Shown: positions 1-9,151 of the stretch, one piece after another
Numbering within the stretch: the stretch's first letter is position 1
Layout of the letters: each line of letters opens with the position of its first letter
NCBI GenBank assembly: GCA_001839685.1
Contig: MLAK01000742.1
Span: 45,528 to 63,327 of the forward strand
DNA from: Tritrichomonas foetus
Taxonomy: Eukaryota > Parabasalia > Tritrichomonadida > Tritrichomonadidae
Direction of reading: 5' to 3'
Length of the DNA: 17,800 nt
The notes under the pieces: generated by a model
Seen by the model: the letters and a program-made list of their open reading frames with translations, nothing else
Database searches by the model: none
What the model was told of the DNA's origin: nothing
Made by a program: the position numbers and the translations under genes

Positions 1-2760
1 GACATCAATGCTAAACAAGGACGAATTGAAGAGCTTGAAAAAATTTCCATTGAACAACAAACTACAGTGGCCACAAAGCAAAAGCGCATTGATGAACTAG
101 AGCAATCTCTATCACAAAAACAAAATGATTTTAATACAATCCAAGAAAAGATTGAGGGTATTGAAAAACTTGCAACCGACAGGCAAGTCGAAATTGATCA
201 TAAACAACAAGAGATTTTTGACCTTAAACAAGAAACAAACAAAGCAAGACTTGACGCAAACTTCAAAACAACAGAACTTAGGAATAAACAACAAATGATT
301 GATAAGTTAGAACGTGAGTGCAAGAACAAACAGGATATTATTTTTGCTAAAGATCAGCAAATTGAAGATCTTCGAAATGAAATGAAATCAAAAGAAAAAA
401 CATATAATGACATGAAGAATGCTTTCATAAATCTTCAAAATTCCGTTGCTGATCAATTTGAACAAATCAACGATAAGAAGCAACATATTACTGAATTGTA
501 TGATGTTGTCGGTCAACTTAAAGATAAGAATGACGATGTTAGCAAAGAACTTAGAGCTTTATATGGGGGTGAAATTCCGCAAAAACTTCCACTCGATGAG
601 AAAGACAAAGAAATTATTGCTCTCAAATCCAGAATTGCCATTTTGGAATCAGATGATGCATTGTCTCATGTTTGTAGCGAAAGAGATGATATTGATAAGA
701 AATATAAATCATTAGTCACCAAAACTAATAACCTTGAGAAAGAAAATGCTGAAATCAAAGAAGCTCTGTCACTTGCATCACCAGAAGTTACAAATGAATC
801 ATTAAGGCAAGAAAATATGAAAATGAGATCAACTTTAGCAGTGATGATGAAAAAGGTTAAAGAATCCGAAGAAAAACTTCAAACAACCCCTCTTTTGCCA
901 GATGCAGATGATCTTCTTGTTGAATTACAACGAAGATCTGATAGAATTAAAGAATTAGAAGAAAAACTTGAAGGTAACGAACAAACTCTTGATCAAAATG
1001 TAAAAGCTGAACAAACTCCTCAAGTGAATGAAAGAGGAGAAAGTTCTAAGCTTTCTGAAATTCTATCAAGTATTGAGCAAAAATTGCTTGGCGAAGATGA
1101 TGATTTCAATGCTTCTGACATGCCAATCGAAGAACGTGTTGTTATTCTTAACAAGAAAGTTGATTCACAAATTCTTGAAAAGCAAAATGAACTTGAGGCG
1201 GCCGAAAATAAGGCGAGACAACTAGAAGCAGATATTAAAAAATTTGAAGATGCTTTGAATGAAGCTACAAATCCAGTAGAAAGAAAAGCAATTGAAAAGA
1301 AGATTGATCAACTTAAAGCTGAACTTGAACAAACAAATAAAGCGAAAGAAAACACACAAAAACAAATCGATTCTCTTCAAAAGCTCAAACAAGTGATTTC
1401 CAATGATGTAAATTCACTTGATGCTCAACAAGCAATGTCTGATAAATTATTATCAGTTACTGGTGATTTCCTTGAAGATGAAATAATTCATGATTTGTTA
1501 CTTGATGAAAATAACTCAACACTTCCATTATCGGGACAAGTTGCTCAAGTGTTTGCTAACATTTACAAGACCAATGCCAAGATTCATGGGTTAGACCTTG
1601 AAGAAACCTTCGAAGTTACAGATCAACAAAGTTTGAAAGGCGCCATTGTTAAATTTGCCCGTCTCTTTACTCGCATTAAAAAACAATTAGGTACTTCAAA
1701 TTGTCAACCCAATTTCCGTGATTTTGGATTTGAAAACATCAATGAACCAAGCATGCGTATTAAATATCAGAACCTTGAAGAGCATACAAAGAAATTAACA
1801 AGGAATTATAAAGTTGCACTTAAGAAACTCAAAGAGCATCAGAAAAATGAAGCTTCAGTTACTAAACTACTATTGTGTTCATGCCCTTCTTTGAGTAAGA
1901 GTGTACCAAGTGATACTAAACTCTTTGAACTTGTGAAACATTATGTAGCACAATTCCCAATTCATATTGTTTCAACAATTCAACAGCATGTTGAGCAAAT
2001 CTTTGATATTCTTCTCAATGCAAGTAATCAACTCTCAAATATGCTTGATAAAGCATTAGAACACTGTTCACATGCGGCTATAAAAGCGAATCAGCATTCA
2101 CAAAAATTTTCATCTGAAACGAGTAAGCAATTAATTTATCAGTCTTATGACAAAACGCTAAAGTGTATCTTCCCTCCATCTGCTAATGTCACACCAGTAA
2201 CAAATGTTCGTGAAATACAACGTCGCTTAATGAAGACTATAGCATTACTTCGTTCTGGATTACAACTTATTCCAGGTTCAAAAATGCCATCACACGATAA
2301 TATATACTCTTATGCTGTTTTGATTAGAAGAAACTTATCATCAAACACTGTTTTGGATGCATCTTCAGATTTCTCAACTGATTTGAGTTTATCTGAACTT
2401 GCACTGAATGGCGAAAATCCGCTCGCATCTGGAAGATTCTCTGAATATGAAAAGCAAGTGAACAGACTCATGGACATTGTCAATCATTCAATTTCTTATA
2501 AAAATCTTGTAACTGCACTCAGTGATGTTCTTGATCTTGAAGTTGCAATTGAACCCAATGAAATAACGGAGCAAACTGTTGCTGATTTATTCCAAGCTGT
2601 TCGAGAAAAAGTTGAAGATAAAGAAGGTTCCATTGAGAAAATCAAAGAAAGACACCTCCAATATAAAAAGTTAGTTGGCAAATTCTTCGAAGGACTTAAA
2701 GGCAAACTACCAAGCCAGACTTCAAAACTTGTGGATGATATCATGAATTTCAAACTTTAA
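1..2760 (+). CDS. Long coiled-coil protein, 5' end outside the window
   Basis: The reading frame is open from the first base, so the start lies upstream; the GTG at 67 is only an internal codon and no initiation signal marks it. 919 codons are visible, ending in TAA. Roughly residues 1-470 are a Lys/Glu/Gln-rich, Pro-poor heptad-like coiled coil (runs such as KQKRIDELEQ and IEKKIDQLKAELEQ). The remaining ~440 residues are mixed, probably helical and less charged, with a Cys-containing stretch (LLLCSCPSLS) and scattered Leu-rich helices. No enzyme motif, signal peptide or membrane segment is seen. Long coiled-coil proteins of this kind usually serve in the cytoskeleton, centrosome, Golgi tethering or basal body, but nothing here chooses among these. 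Its coding nature is very likely; its function is unknown. The stop is not part of a TAAA. Confidence 0.9.
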   Translation, partial: DINAKQGRIEELEKISIEQQTTVATKQKRIDELEQSLSQKQNDFNTIQEKIEGIEKLATDRQVEIDHKQQEIFDLKQETNKARLDANFKTTELRNKQQMIDKLERECKNKQDIIFAKDQQIEDLRNEMKSKEKTYNDMKNAFINLQNSVADQFEQINDKKQHITELYDVVGQLKDKNDDVSKELRALYGGEIPQKLPLDEKDKEIIALKSRIAILESDDALSHVCSERDDIDKKYKSLVTKTNNLEKENAEIKEALSLASPEVTNESLRQENMKMRSTLAVMMKKVKESEEKLQTTPLLPDADDLLVELQRRSDRIKELEEKLEGNEQTLDQNVKAEQTPQVNERGESSKLSEILSSIEQKLLGEDDDFNASDMPIEERVVILNKKVDSQILEKQNELEAAENKARQLEADIKKFEDALNEATNPVERKAIEKKIDQLKAELEQTNKAKENTQKQIDSLQKLKQVISNDVNSLDAQQAMSDKLLSVTGDFLEDEIIHDLLLDENNSTLPLSGQVAQVFANIYKTNAKIHGLDLEETFEVTDQQSLKGAIVKFARLFTRIKKQLGTSNCQPNFRDFGFENINEPSMRIKYQNLEEHTKKLTRNYKVALKKLKEHQKNEASVTKLLLCSCPSLSKSVPSDTKLFELVKHYVAQFPIHIVSTIQQHVEQIFDILLNASNQLSNMLDKALEHCSHAAIKANQHSQKFSSETSKQLIYQSYDKTLKCIFPPSANVTPVTNVREIQRRLMKTIALLRSGLQLIPGSKMPSHDNIYSYAVLIRRNLSSNTVLDASSDFSTDLSLSELALNGENPLASGRFSEYEKQVNRLMDIVNHSISYKNLVTALSDVLDLEVAIEPNEITEQTVADLFQAVREKVEDKEGSIEKIKERHLQYKKLVGKFFEGLKGKLPSQTSKLVDDIMNFKL

Positions 2761-3391
2761 TTTTTCATATCTTCACATTTCGATTTAAGCTCTATCGGAT
2801 ATTAAAATTGCGATACGGCTTTTCTTTTTAATCATAATAGCGTGTAAAATACATTAATTGAAACAAATATACAGTATTATTTTTTTTTAATAAATTAAAT
2901 AAATTTCGCAATAATTTTTTATTGCTTTTTGATTTGTCGTTTTTATTCCTGGATATACAAATCATACTTGTATGCAATTAGTTAATATATCTCAACGCCA
3001 ATATTATATTATTTTCAATAAAATCTAGTCCTATAGTCAAAAGAGAATTCTAATATTTTTTTTCACATTTTTTTAATTCCTAAAATACATTTTTTTAAAT
3101 GAATAGTTTGATCAACTTGGAGAAAATTATAGTTAAGAACTGACTTATTACATCGAAAAAGTAAACTGATTTTTATATCAATTACCCAATAGCTTCAATT
3201 TTTTTTCTCATTTGCTCTGAATTTAATTGTATAGTATTGAATTTTAGTAACCATATTTGTGATTTTCTGTTTGGTAAATTTGTCAAACGTAAGGTGAATT
3301 ATTTTAACCATCTAAGTGAAAAATTCTCTAAAATGTAAAACTCGGCTCTGAAAAAGTTGACAGGTTGAAAAAAAATTCGAGAAAAAAGAAA
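2761..3391. other. AT-rich intergenic spacer
   Basis: This 631-bp spacer separates two same-strand genes. It holds many T and A homopolymer runs and no open frame with coding-like composition. I found no TCA-Y-W initiator within 20 nt of the downstream ATG at 3392. It presumably carries the 3' end of the coiled-coil gene and the promoter of the homeodomain/WD gene. Confidence 0.6.
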
Positions 3392-6298
3392 ATGAATACG
3401 AAACAAGATCTTTCTGATATAAATCCAAACGGTAGATACTATGCAAATCCAGTCGAGCAACAGATTCTTATTCAGGGTCTTCAACGTTATTTTTCTTTAC
3501 CCGAGCGCTCCCAAAATCGCAATAAAATCGCTAAAGAAGTATCAACGTTTCTCAGATGCTTTTCGCCTCACTGGTCGCATCGAGCAGTTCGACTCTGGTT
3601 CAACAACAACAAGCACACCTATCTAGGCGTCGATAGCGAGAATATAATCGCGCAAGTTCCCCCAGGGGCTCCACCACCCCAAATTGTCCCTCAGGGACTC
3701 AATCCAATGATACAAATGCAACAATTCACAAATAACCGGCTTATCCAACCACAGCAAGCGCCGCAACTTCTCCCGCCACAAATAATCTCGTCGCCTCAAA
3801 TTCCACAACAAATCATTGCCCAAAACCAACCAACTTCAAACCAGCCAACTCAAATTCAACAAACTCAAATACAGCCACCCATTTCACCAAAATTGATTCA
3901 GCCACCAATTAACGTCAATTCATCAACAAATTCAATGCCATCAAAACAGAAACAAAAGAAGCAACCAACACCACCAAATTCATCAAATACACCTACACAA
4001 CCGCCACAACCGCAAATTTCCACACAAAATTCGCATCAAAATACCGGCCAAATTCCAACTCAAATTTCAAACTTGCCTTCTTCAGTTCCCCCACAAATTC
4101 AACAGTTCTCCATCATAGGGCAACCGATTGTTAGTTCACCTGGAAATTCATCAGGAATAGCGAAGTCACCAATTTTCCCTCAAATTCACTCACAAATTAG
4201 TCAAATTCATGTGGCATCACCTCTTTCAATTAATCAGCTCACTTCACAATCTCCATCATCATTCCAAACAACAACTCAAATCAAAAGTGTGAATGTTTCC
4301 TCAATGGAAGTAAATTCTCCAATTTTCCCTTCAACACCACCACAGAAATCACCATCAGTAGAATTTCCAGTTGACATTTCGACAGCAGGCCTACTCAATA
4401 ATACATCCTCATTAAAATCCAACAATTTAGTAAACAACAACATCAATAATGGTAGTACAGTAAATATATTACCTCCAATTACCCAAACAATTCCAACACC
4501 TCAAATTTCGACAAATAATTCTTTGAAATCATCAAATTCCTTAAACAGTAATAGCAATAATAGCAGTAATACTAGTAATGCAATTTCACCCTTACAAGTT
4601 CGTTCACCGCTCCAAATCGCTTCACCTATTCAAATAACATCACCGGGTCAAAGTGTTGTTGAAATTAGTTCAGCAATTGGTCCTAATATCAGTTCAAATC
4701 TTGGATCTCGTGCAACTTTAACTCTTCCACCATTCAATTTAAGCAGTGCAAATAAATCACCAATTTCACCATCATCCATTGGCTCCATTGGTTCACTTAG
4801 TTCAATAAATGGGTCAAATATGCCAGGATCAAGATTTGTTATGAAACCGATCCAAGTTGCACCAAAAGTTAGATTTCCCCCACTTCATATCGAAGGTGAA
4901 TGCTATCTTCCTATGAATTCAGAACCTTCAGTTGACACTTCTTACGGACAACTTGCTGATTTATTAACAAAGATTCGTCGAACTGATGAAAAAAGTGCTC
5001 TTCTCGACCAAGAAATCGCTGAATTTGACAGTCGTTGTAATTCTCTCAAATCCAAGTTCTACAACATAGAAACAGAAAGAATTGATCCCCACGGCTGTAC
5101 AACTCGATTTCCATTCGCCAGAGAACCTTCAATTGCTGAATTTCATCTTGGTGACCAAATTCCAGAATCGATTTCGAACCTCGACATTTTAGCGGATATG
5201 CCGATGCGCTCACCATCTTTCACTCACCAGTTTTATGCCACTGACAGCCATACTGACCAATTTACACCAAGCAACATTTGGCAGGTGAGAAACTGCAATG
5301 ACCAAAAAATATCATTCTTCGAAAGCACAGCAGTCTCGCCGGAAATTGCTGCATATGTTTATGTCCAATTCCACGACAAATCTCTTCGAAATATTTCATT
5401 TTGTAACTACACTCGAAGAAACGAACAATGGAATAATGTGGTTTTCGAATGTAACACTCGAATTGAAGCAATGACAATTGGTTCAAACTATGCTTGGATG
5501 CTTGCAGATGGTCGTGTAACTCGTGTTTCCATGACTACCAATACAAATAGTAATTTAAATAGCAGTTTGAATAGTACATTAAACAATACTTTAAATAATA
5601 CAGTAAATGGATCAAGTGATTCGATGTCTGTTGAAATTCCACCACAAAGTGGTGCTATTAGTGCTTATAAAGATGGTTCTGCTGTTGTTGCCTATAATCT
5701 TTCACCAACTTTATGCTTGATACGAAATGATTTAAGCTTGGCAAGTGTAAAAACATCATACAAAGGAATTTCTTGTCTTTCCGCACTTGAAGAGAAACTT
5801 GTTTGTGGTGTTCCACTTTCTGGCGCGCTTCGAATGATTGATGAAAATGGCGAAGAAATTCGAGCTTTTGTTGGACATTGTGCACCTGTTCTTGGAATGA
5901 CTGCCTTGAATGCATCAACATTTGCATCACGCGCAGATGATTCAACTGTTCGAATTTGGGACATAAGGAAAAGACATCCTGTTTTAACTGTGACAACTGC
6001 AAAGAACTCCATCATAAATATTGCAGGTACTGCTGATTTTGTTGTTGCTGCTTTCCACAACAAAGTTGGAGTTATTGACTTACGTGCTGGAGTTTTGAAA
6101 CCAATACTGGGTGTAACAACAGACGACTATGATGCAGTCTCGTTGAACTACAATCAGAGGGAGGATTCACTAGCAATGTTTGGAATTGTGGAAAAAGAAG
6201 CAAATAAAGATTCAATGCTTTTCATGGGAAATGATGGACAAAGTAGACAAAGAATATTTAGAACATACCATGACTTTGTTGGAAGACAAAGCGAATAG
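3392..6298 (+). CDS. Homeodomain-like / WD-repeat fusion protein
   Basis: 968 aa from the ATG at 3392; the frame can be extended nine codons to a TTG at 3365, but the ATG is the natural start. Residues ~14-78 resemble a homeodomain: a first helix ending LQRYF, a second helix NKIAKEVSTFL, and a recognition helix RAVRLWFNNNKH. In that helix W69, F70, N72 and K74 match homeodomain W48, F49, N51 and basic 53. The loop before the recognition helix is about 7 residues longer than usual. Residues ~80-490 are a low-complexity Gln/Pro, then Ser/Asn linker. Residues ~525-560 are a short coiled coil. From ~600 to the end the protein looks like a beta-propeller; the clearest blade is at ~826-866 (FVGHCAPVLGMT ... 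DDSTVRIWDIRK). An Asn/Ser-rich insert (~716-745) interrupts the propeller. Probable role: DNA-binding regulator with a protein-interaction propeller (inference). The stop is TAG. Confidence 0.88.
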   Translation: MNTKQDLSDINPNGRYYANPVEQQILIQGLQRYFSLPERSQNRNKIAKEVSTFLRCFSPHWSHRAVRLWFNNNKHTYLGVDSENIIAQVPPGAPPPQIVPQGLNPMIQMQQFTNNRLIQPQQAPQLLPPQIISSPQIPQQIIAQNQPTSNQPTQIQQTQIQPPISPKLIQPPINVNSSTNSMPSKQKQKKQPTPPNSSNTPTQPPQPQISTQNSHQNTGQIPTQISNLPSSVPPQIQQFSIIGQPIVSSPGNSSGIAKSPIFPQIHSQISQIHVASPLSINQLTSQSPSSFQTTTQIKSVNVSSMEVNSPIFPSTPPQKSPSVEFPVDISTAGLLNNTSSLKSNNLVNNNINNGSTVNILPPITQTIPTPQISTNNSLKSSNSLNSNSNNSSNTSNAISPLQVRSPLQIASPIQITSPGQSVVEISSAIGPNISSNLGSRATLTLPPFNLSSANKSPISPSSIGSIGSLSSINGSNMPGSRFVMKPIQVAPKVRFPPLHIEGECYLPMNSEPSVDTSYGQLADLLTKIRRTDEKSALLDQEIAEFDSRCNSLKSKFYNIETERIDPHGCTTRFPFAREPSIAEFHLGDQIPESISNLDILADMPMRSPSFTHQFYATDSHTDQFTPSNIWQVRNCNDQKISFFESTAVSPEIAAYVYVQFHDKSLRNISFCNYTRRNEQWNNVVFECNTRIEAMTIGSNYAWMLADGRVTRVSMTTNTNSNLNSSLNSTLNNTLNNTVNGSSDSMSVEIPPQSGAISAYKDGSAVVAYNLSPTLCLIRNDLSLASVKTSYKGISCLSALEEKLVCGVPLSGALRMIDENGEEIRAFVGHCAPVLGMTALNASTFASRADDSTVRIWDIRKRHPVLTVTTAKNSIINIAGTADFVVAAFHNKVGVIDLRAGVLKPILGVTTDDYDAVSLNYNQREDSLAMFGIVEKEANKDSMLFMGNDGQSRQRIFRTYHDFVGRQSE
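5536..5622 (+). repeat. Degenerate Asn/Ser codon repeat inside the WD region
   Basis: About seven imperfect 12-15 nt units built from AAT/AGT/TTA codons encode a tract of the form NSxLNN. It falls between predicted propeller strands and looks like a surface-loop expansion by slippage. Related AAT/AGT-rich runs occur upstream in the linker (about 4540-4580). Confidence 0.6.
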
Positions 6299-6829
6299 AA
6301 ATATTATATATTTTGTGTTTTGTAATTTTATTTAATTATATTTATTAGCAAATATCGGAAATTCTTTCAAATTTACTTTCTTTTACTTTTTTTATTTTTC
6401 TCGTTTGTTTTATATATTAATACATTTTGAATGTCATATTAGTTGATTGCATTATATTTGTATTGATTCATATATTAGTGTTTTATTTAGCTTATATTAA
6501 ATAAATATATATATATTTAAGAAACTTTCTTTATTTACCTAATTCATTTAAATTCAACTCTGGATTGTGATTTCAGAGTTAGTTTTATAAATGTCAGTGA
6601 TAAATGTTCATTCTGGTGGTGCTGAGATTATCAAATCGTGAAAGAAAGAATGAAATCAAAGAAAGAACGAAATTAAAACAAGAATGATGAAATTCATAAA
6701 AAAACAAATATGACCAAATTATCTGAAATTATTATTTTTATTTCGCAAACTAACAACCACTCTACAGGAGATGCAGAATGATTTGGGTAATGAAATCATC
6801 TTCACTTCACTTCATTCATTTTCTTTTTT
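6299..6829. other. Convergent intergenic spacer, AT-rich, with GA-rich short repeat
   Basis: This spacer lies between the 3' ends of the homeodomain/WD gene (+) and the Grp170-like gene (-). It contains an AT microsatellite near 6500-6520. It also holds two adjacent 17-nt units of the form GAAAGAAyGAAATyAAA (6644-6660 and 6661-6677), with a more degenerate third. No coding-like frame or RNA gene was recognised. Confidence 0.55.
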
Positions 6830-8695
6830 TCACAACTCATCATCTAAATTCATCCTGAGTCCCTTGGCCAAATCTCTGATCGACGAGTATGTTTCATTCA
6901 AGCGGTAAATTGGTAGTGCATCAATTTCACCATTGTAGTATCGGGTCGAAAGGTCCTTGAAAGCTTCTCTCTGCTCGTCATGTACGTGCACAGCGGCTTC
7001 AATTTTTTGATCATCCACTTTTTCAAAGAAAGAAGCCAGTCTTGAGACAAGATCGCTCACTTTGGCCATTAATTGAAGTTTTTCCTTCCTCCTGAGTGTG
7101 GCTTTACCAAAATCATGAACCCATTTCATCTGATCAACTAGATCGTCATCGCGTTCGACTCTTGTAGTGAATTGAATTGGATAGCACTCATCCTCTTCTT
7201 CAGGAGCAGTTTGATTATTCTCATTACTGCCAACTTCTGTTTTTTCATCATTATTTCCATTTTCACTTGTATTAGCATTCTCACTTGTATTTGCATTTTC
7301 ACTTTCGGATTTTTCGTTGTCATTATTGGTGGTTGGTGTGGCTTTCGCTGGCCTCTTCTTGCACCAAGTAATGCTCTTGAATTGTGGGAATGTCGGATCC
7401 ATCACGAATTTTCCATATCCTTCTTCTCCATCTTTGAAGTTCATGTTTGATATATTCAGTAATTTAGTTGTTGAGAAATAGCGGCTAATTCCCTTCGGTG
7501 TTGATATTTCATCAGTAAAGAGGCTGACTTCATCACACCCATTTGAGTTTTCAATAATCTGCTGTTCACATTTGAATCCTCGAATACAGTATACATTTTC
7601 TTTTTGACATTTAAGAGTGATGTTTGAAGCAGGTCTCTTCAAAATGTAGCATGGTAAGAATTTGGAGCTATCTGCAAGTTGCATTGCTGAATAAACTCCA
7701 CCAAGTGCCAATGCTTCATTTCCGTTAAACTCACGCTTGATATTCGAGCAGTTTGTGGCTGAACGAATGAGGTCATTTATGAATGGATAAGTCGAAGCAC
7801 CACCAATTACTTGAACTTCTTGAATTGGTGTTGAAATATTCGTCTTTTTAGTAGTACGCACAATCATTCTGTAGAGGTTATTCAATTCTTCTTCAATCCA
7901 TTCAATATTTTCAAAGCTTTCACTTTTCAATATTTTGTCTGCCTTTTTGAGAGAGATATTTAACTGTTGGGCAACTTTCTTTCTGAACCAATAACCTCCG
8001 CTTTTTTCTGTCCAGAGGATATAGTTCTCGCTCGAGTAGGCTTTATTGTCTCGACAATGGAAATCAATTCCATACGCTTTGGCTGTAGTTCCTCCGATGT
8101 CAATAAAGAGAACTGTATAAGGATTCGATATTGTGTGGTTTCTGAAGCGGTGGTACCTTGTGGCCGAATATGATATGGCCATTGCGGTCGTATCGTCAAC
8201 AAAGGATGCGATTGGAATGTTGTACATCTGGCATACGCTTGATAATGCTTGCCTTTGTTGGCTGGTCCAATAGTGTGGCAGGACGAAGGTCATTTCTGAG
8301 GTAAATTTGAAATCGATTAATAAATTAACAATCGAAAGCGCCATGGCCTGAATCGGTGTGGCCAAAGACGTTGTATTGAAATCAGCGACACTGTTTTTAC
8401 GAGCAAAGACGCGAGGAACGAATTGGAAACCGAGTGAGGAATTTCGACTTAAAACGCTAAGTGCTTGACGTCCAAATTTCAATTCAATGTTGTCCATTGT
8501 TTCGTTGGTGATTGGAGCGGTGATTGGGTTGCTGGATTTGAAAGCGATCGACGATGGGATTAATTTTCCGTATCCTGGCTTATTGACGATAATAGGATCA
8601 CCATTAAAATCTGATCGAGCAATTTTGAAGTACTCTGTACCTACATCAACCGCAAAAAATTCTTGCGAGAGAAGGAGGGAAAAGAGAATTATCAT
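6830..8695 (-). CDS. ER Hsp70-family chaperone, Grp170/HYOU1/Lhs1-like
   Basis: 621 aa starting at ATG 8695. Residues 1-15 form a signal peptide (hydrophobic IILFSLLLS core). The ATPase domain follows at once: phosphate-1 motif AVDVGTEYFK (15-24), the FVDDTTAMAISY helix (165-176), phosphate-2 motif FIDIGGTTAKAYG (197-209) and adenosine motif VQVIGGASTYPFI (295-307). A cysteine-containing substrate-binding beta region follows (~345-450), then an acidic Asn/Glu-rich loop (~455-502) with SENANT repeats, then a helical lid. The C-terminus is DDEL, a KDEL-type retrieval signal, and about ten N-glycosylation sequons are present. Grp170 proteins act as ER chaperones and nucleotide exchange factors for BiP. 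At 621 aa this is much shorter than human HYOU1 (999) or yeast Lhs1 (881). The stretch between phosphate-2 and the adenosine motif (subdomain IIB) is about 50 residues shorter than in ordinary Hsp70. The ER location is well supported; the subfamily is less certain. Confidence 0.88.
   Translation of the reverse strand: MIILFSLLLSQEFFAVDVGTEYFKIARSDFNGDPIIVNKPGYGKLIPSSIAFKSSNPITAPITNETMDNIELKFGRQALSVLSRNSSLGFQFVPRVFARKNSVADFNTTSLATPIQAMALSIVNLLIDFKFTSEMTFVLPHYWTSQQRQALSSVCQMYNIPIASFVDDTTAMAISYSATRYHRFRNHTISNPYTVLFIDIGGTTAKAYGIDFHCRDNKAYSSENYILWTEKSGGYWFRKKVAQQLNISLKKADKILKSESFENIEWIEEELNNLYRMIVRTTKKTNISTPIQEVQVIGGASTYPFINDLIRSATNCSNIKREFNGNEALALGGVYSAMQLADSSKFLPCYILKRPASNITLKCQKENVYCIRGFKCEQQIIENSNGCDEVSLFTDEISTPKGISRYFSTTKLLNISNMNFKDGEEGYGKFVMDPTFPQFKSITWCKKRPAKATPTTNNDNEKSESENANTSENANTSENGNNDEKTEVGSNENNQTAPEEEDECYPIQFTTRVERDDDLVDQMKWVHDFGKATLRRKEKLQLMAKVSDLVSRLASFFEKVDDQKIEAAVHVHDEQREAFKDLSTRYYNGEIDALPIYRLNETYSSIRDLAKGLRMNLDDEL
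7262..7297 (-). repeat. 18-bp tandem repeat encoding SENANT units
   Basis: Two 18-nt units (7262-7279 and 7280-7297) differ at a few positions, with a partial third next to them. They encode the hexapeptide repeat in the acidic loop of the Grp170-like protein, a region that varies in length in this family. Confidence 0.6.
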
Positions 8696-8829
8696 CAGGA
8701 AATTGACTTTCTATAAAAATTTCAAAGCCTTGTGTAAATACAAATTCAATTTATTTTACATCAGCCAAATACAATTCTGGACACTCATCGACAAAGGAAA
8801 AGTGCCCTAAAAAGTGACGCATTTAAATG

Positions 8830-8844
8830 GTCATATGATATGAC
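8830..8844. promoter_or_regulatory. 15-bp palindrome between divergent genes
   Basis: GTCATAT-G-ATATGAC is a perfect inverted repeat around a single central base. It sits 135 nt before the Grp170-like ATG and 50 nt before the small ORF on the other strand, so it could be a shared operator-like site. It may also be chance in AT-rich DNA; no factor is recognised. Confidence 0.25.
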
Positions 8845-8885
8845 TCATAATACCAATATCCATTTATAAACGTGATGAATAAAGA

Positions 8886-8890
8886 TCATT
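8886..8890 (+). promoter_or_regulatory. Initiator-like TCATT before the small ORF
   Basis: TCATT fits the trichomonad initiator consensus TCA(+1)YW. If the A at 8888 is +1, the 5' untranslated leader before the ATG at 8894 is 6 nt, typical of trichomonad mRNAs. The motif is short, so a chance match is possible; its spacing is what makes it notable. Confidence 0.4.
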
Positions 8891-8893
8891 TTT

Positions 8894-9061
8894 ATGATTC
8901 AGAAATTTTATATAATCACTCCTAAAACCAGAGCCCATCTATTTCAACAATTAACTCATAATCAGATTATCGATTCCTTATTCCAAAATGGAAGAAATTC
9001 CAGGCTGGTTGAAACTCCAGCTAGCCGCAAGTTCAATATTAAAACCATAACTGAGAGATAA
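8894..9061 (+). CDS. Small basic protein, 55 aa, unrecognised
   Basis: An ATG-started ORF of 55 codons lies in the 456-bp gap between two minus-strand genes. The composition is protein-like (MIQKFYIITPKTRAHLFQQL at the start, then ...NGRNSRLVETPASRKFN...), with many Arg/Lys/His and a balanced use of codons, unlike the homopolymer-rich spacer around it. An initiator-like TCATT lies 6 nt before the ATG, and the TAA stop is part of TAAA, the proposed trichomonad polyadenylation signal. It ends 90 nt before the convergent PP2A-A stop. I do not recognise a family; no membrane segment or signal peptide is seen. It could be a genuine small gene, the remnant of a longer gene, or chance. The start and stop context favours a real transcript. 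Confidence 0.45.
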   Translation: MIQKFYIITPKTRAHLFQQLTHNQIIDSLFQNGRNSRLVETPASRKFNIKTITER

Positions 9062-9151
9062 AGGATAGAATATTAAGAAGGAATTTGGATTTTTTTTTTG
9101 GTTTTTATTTTATTTTATTTTAATTCGAATGTATGAGATAAAGATATAGAT

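Noticed and set aside
3580..3600. GTTCGACTC string resembling a tRNA T-loop
   Set aside because: It is coding sequence of the homeodomain recognition helix, and no acceptor or D-arm is present nearby.
5658..6063. Two overlapping antisense frames of 114 and 123 codons under the WD region
   Set aside because: They lie wholly within the homeodomain/WD coding frame, their sequences are of low plausibility, and the sense strand carries recognisable WD motifs.
6749..6767. ACTAACA followed by a CAG, reminiscent of the trichomonad intron branch/3' splice motif
   Set aside because: In known introns the motif is contiguous (ACTAACACACAG); here it is spread out, lies between convergent gene ends, and no matching GTATGY donor with coding flanks was seen.
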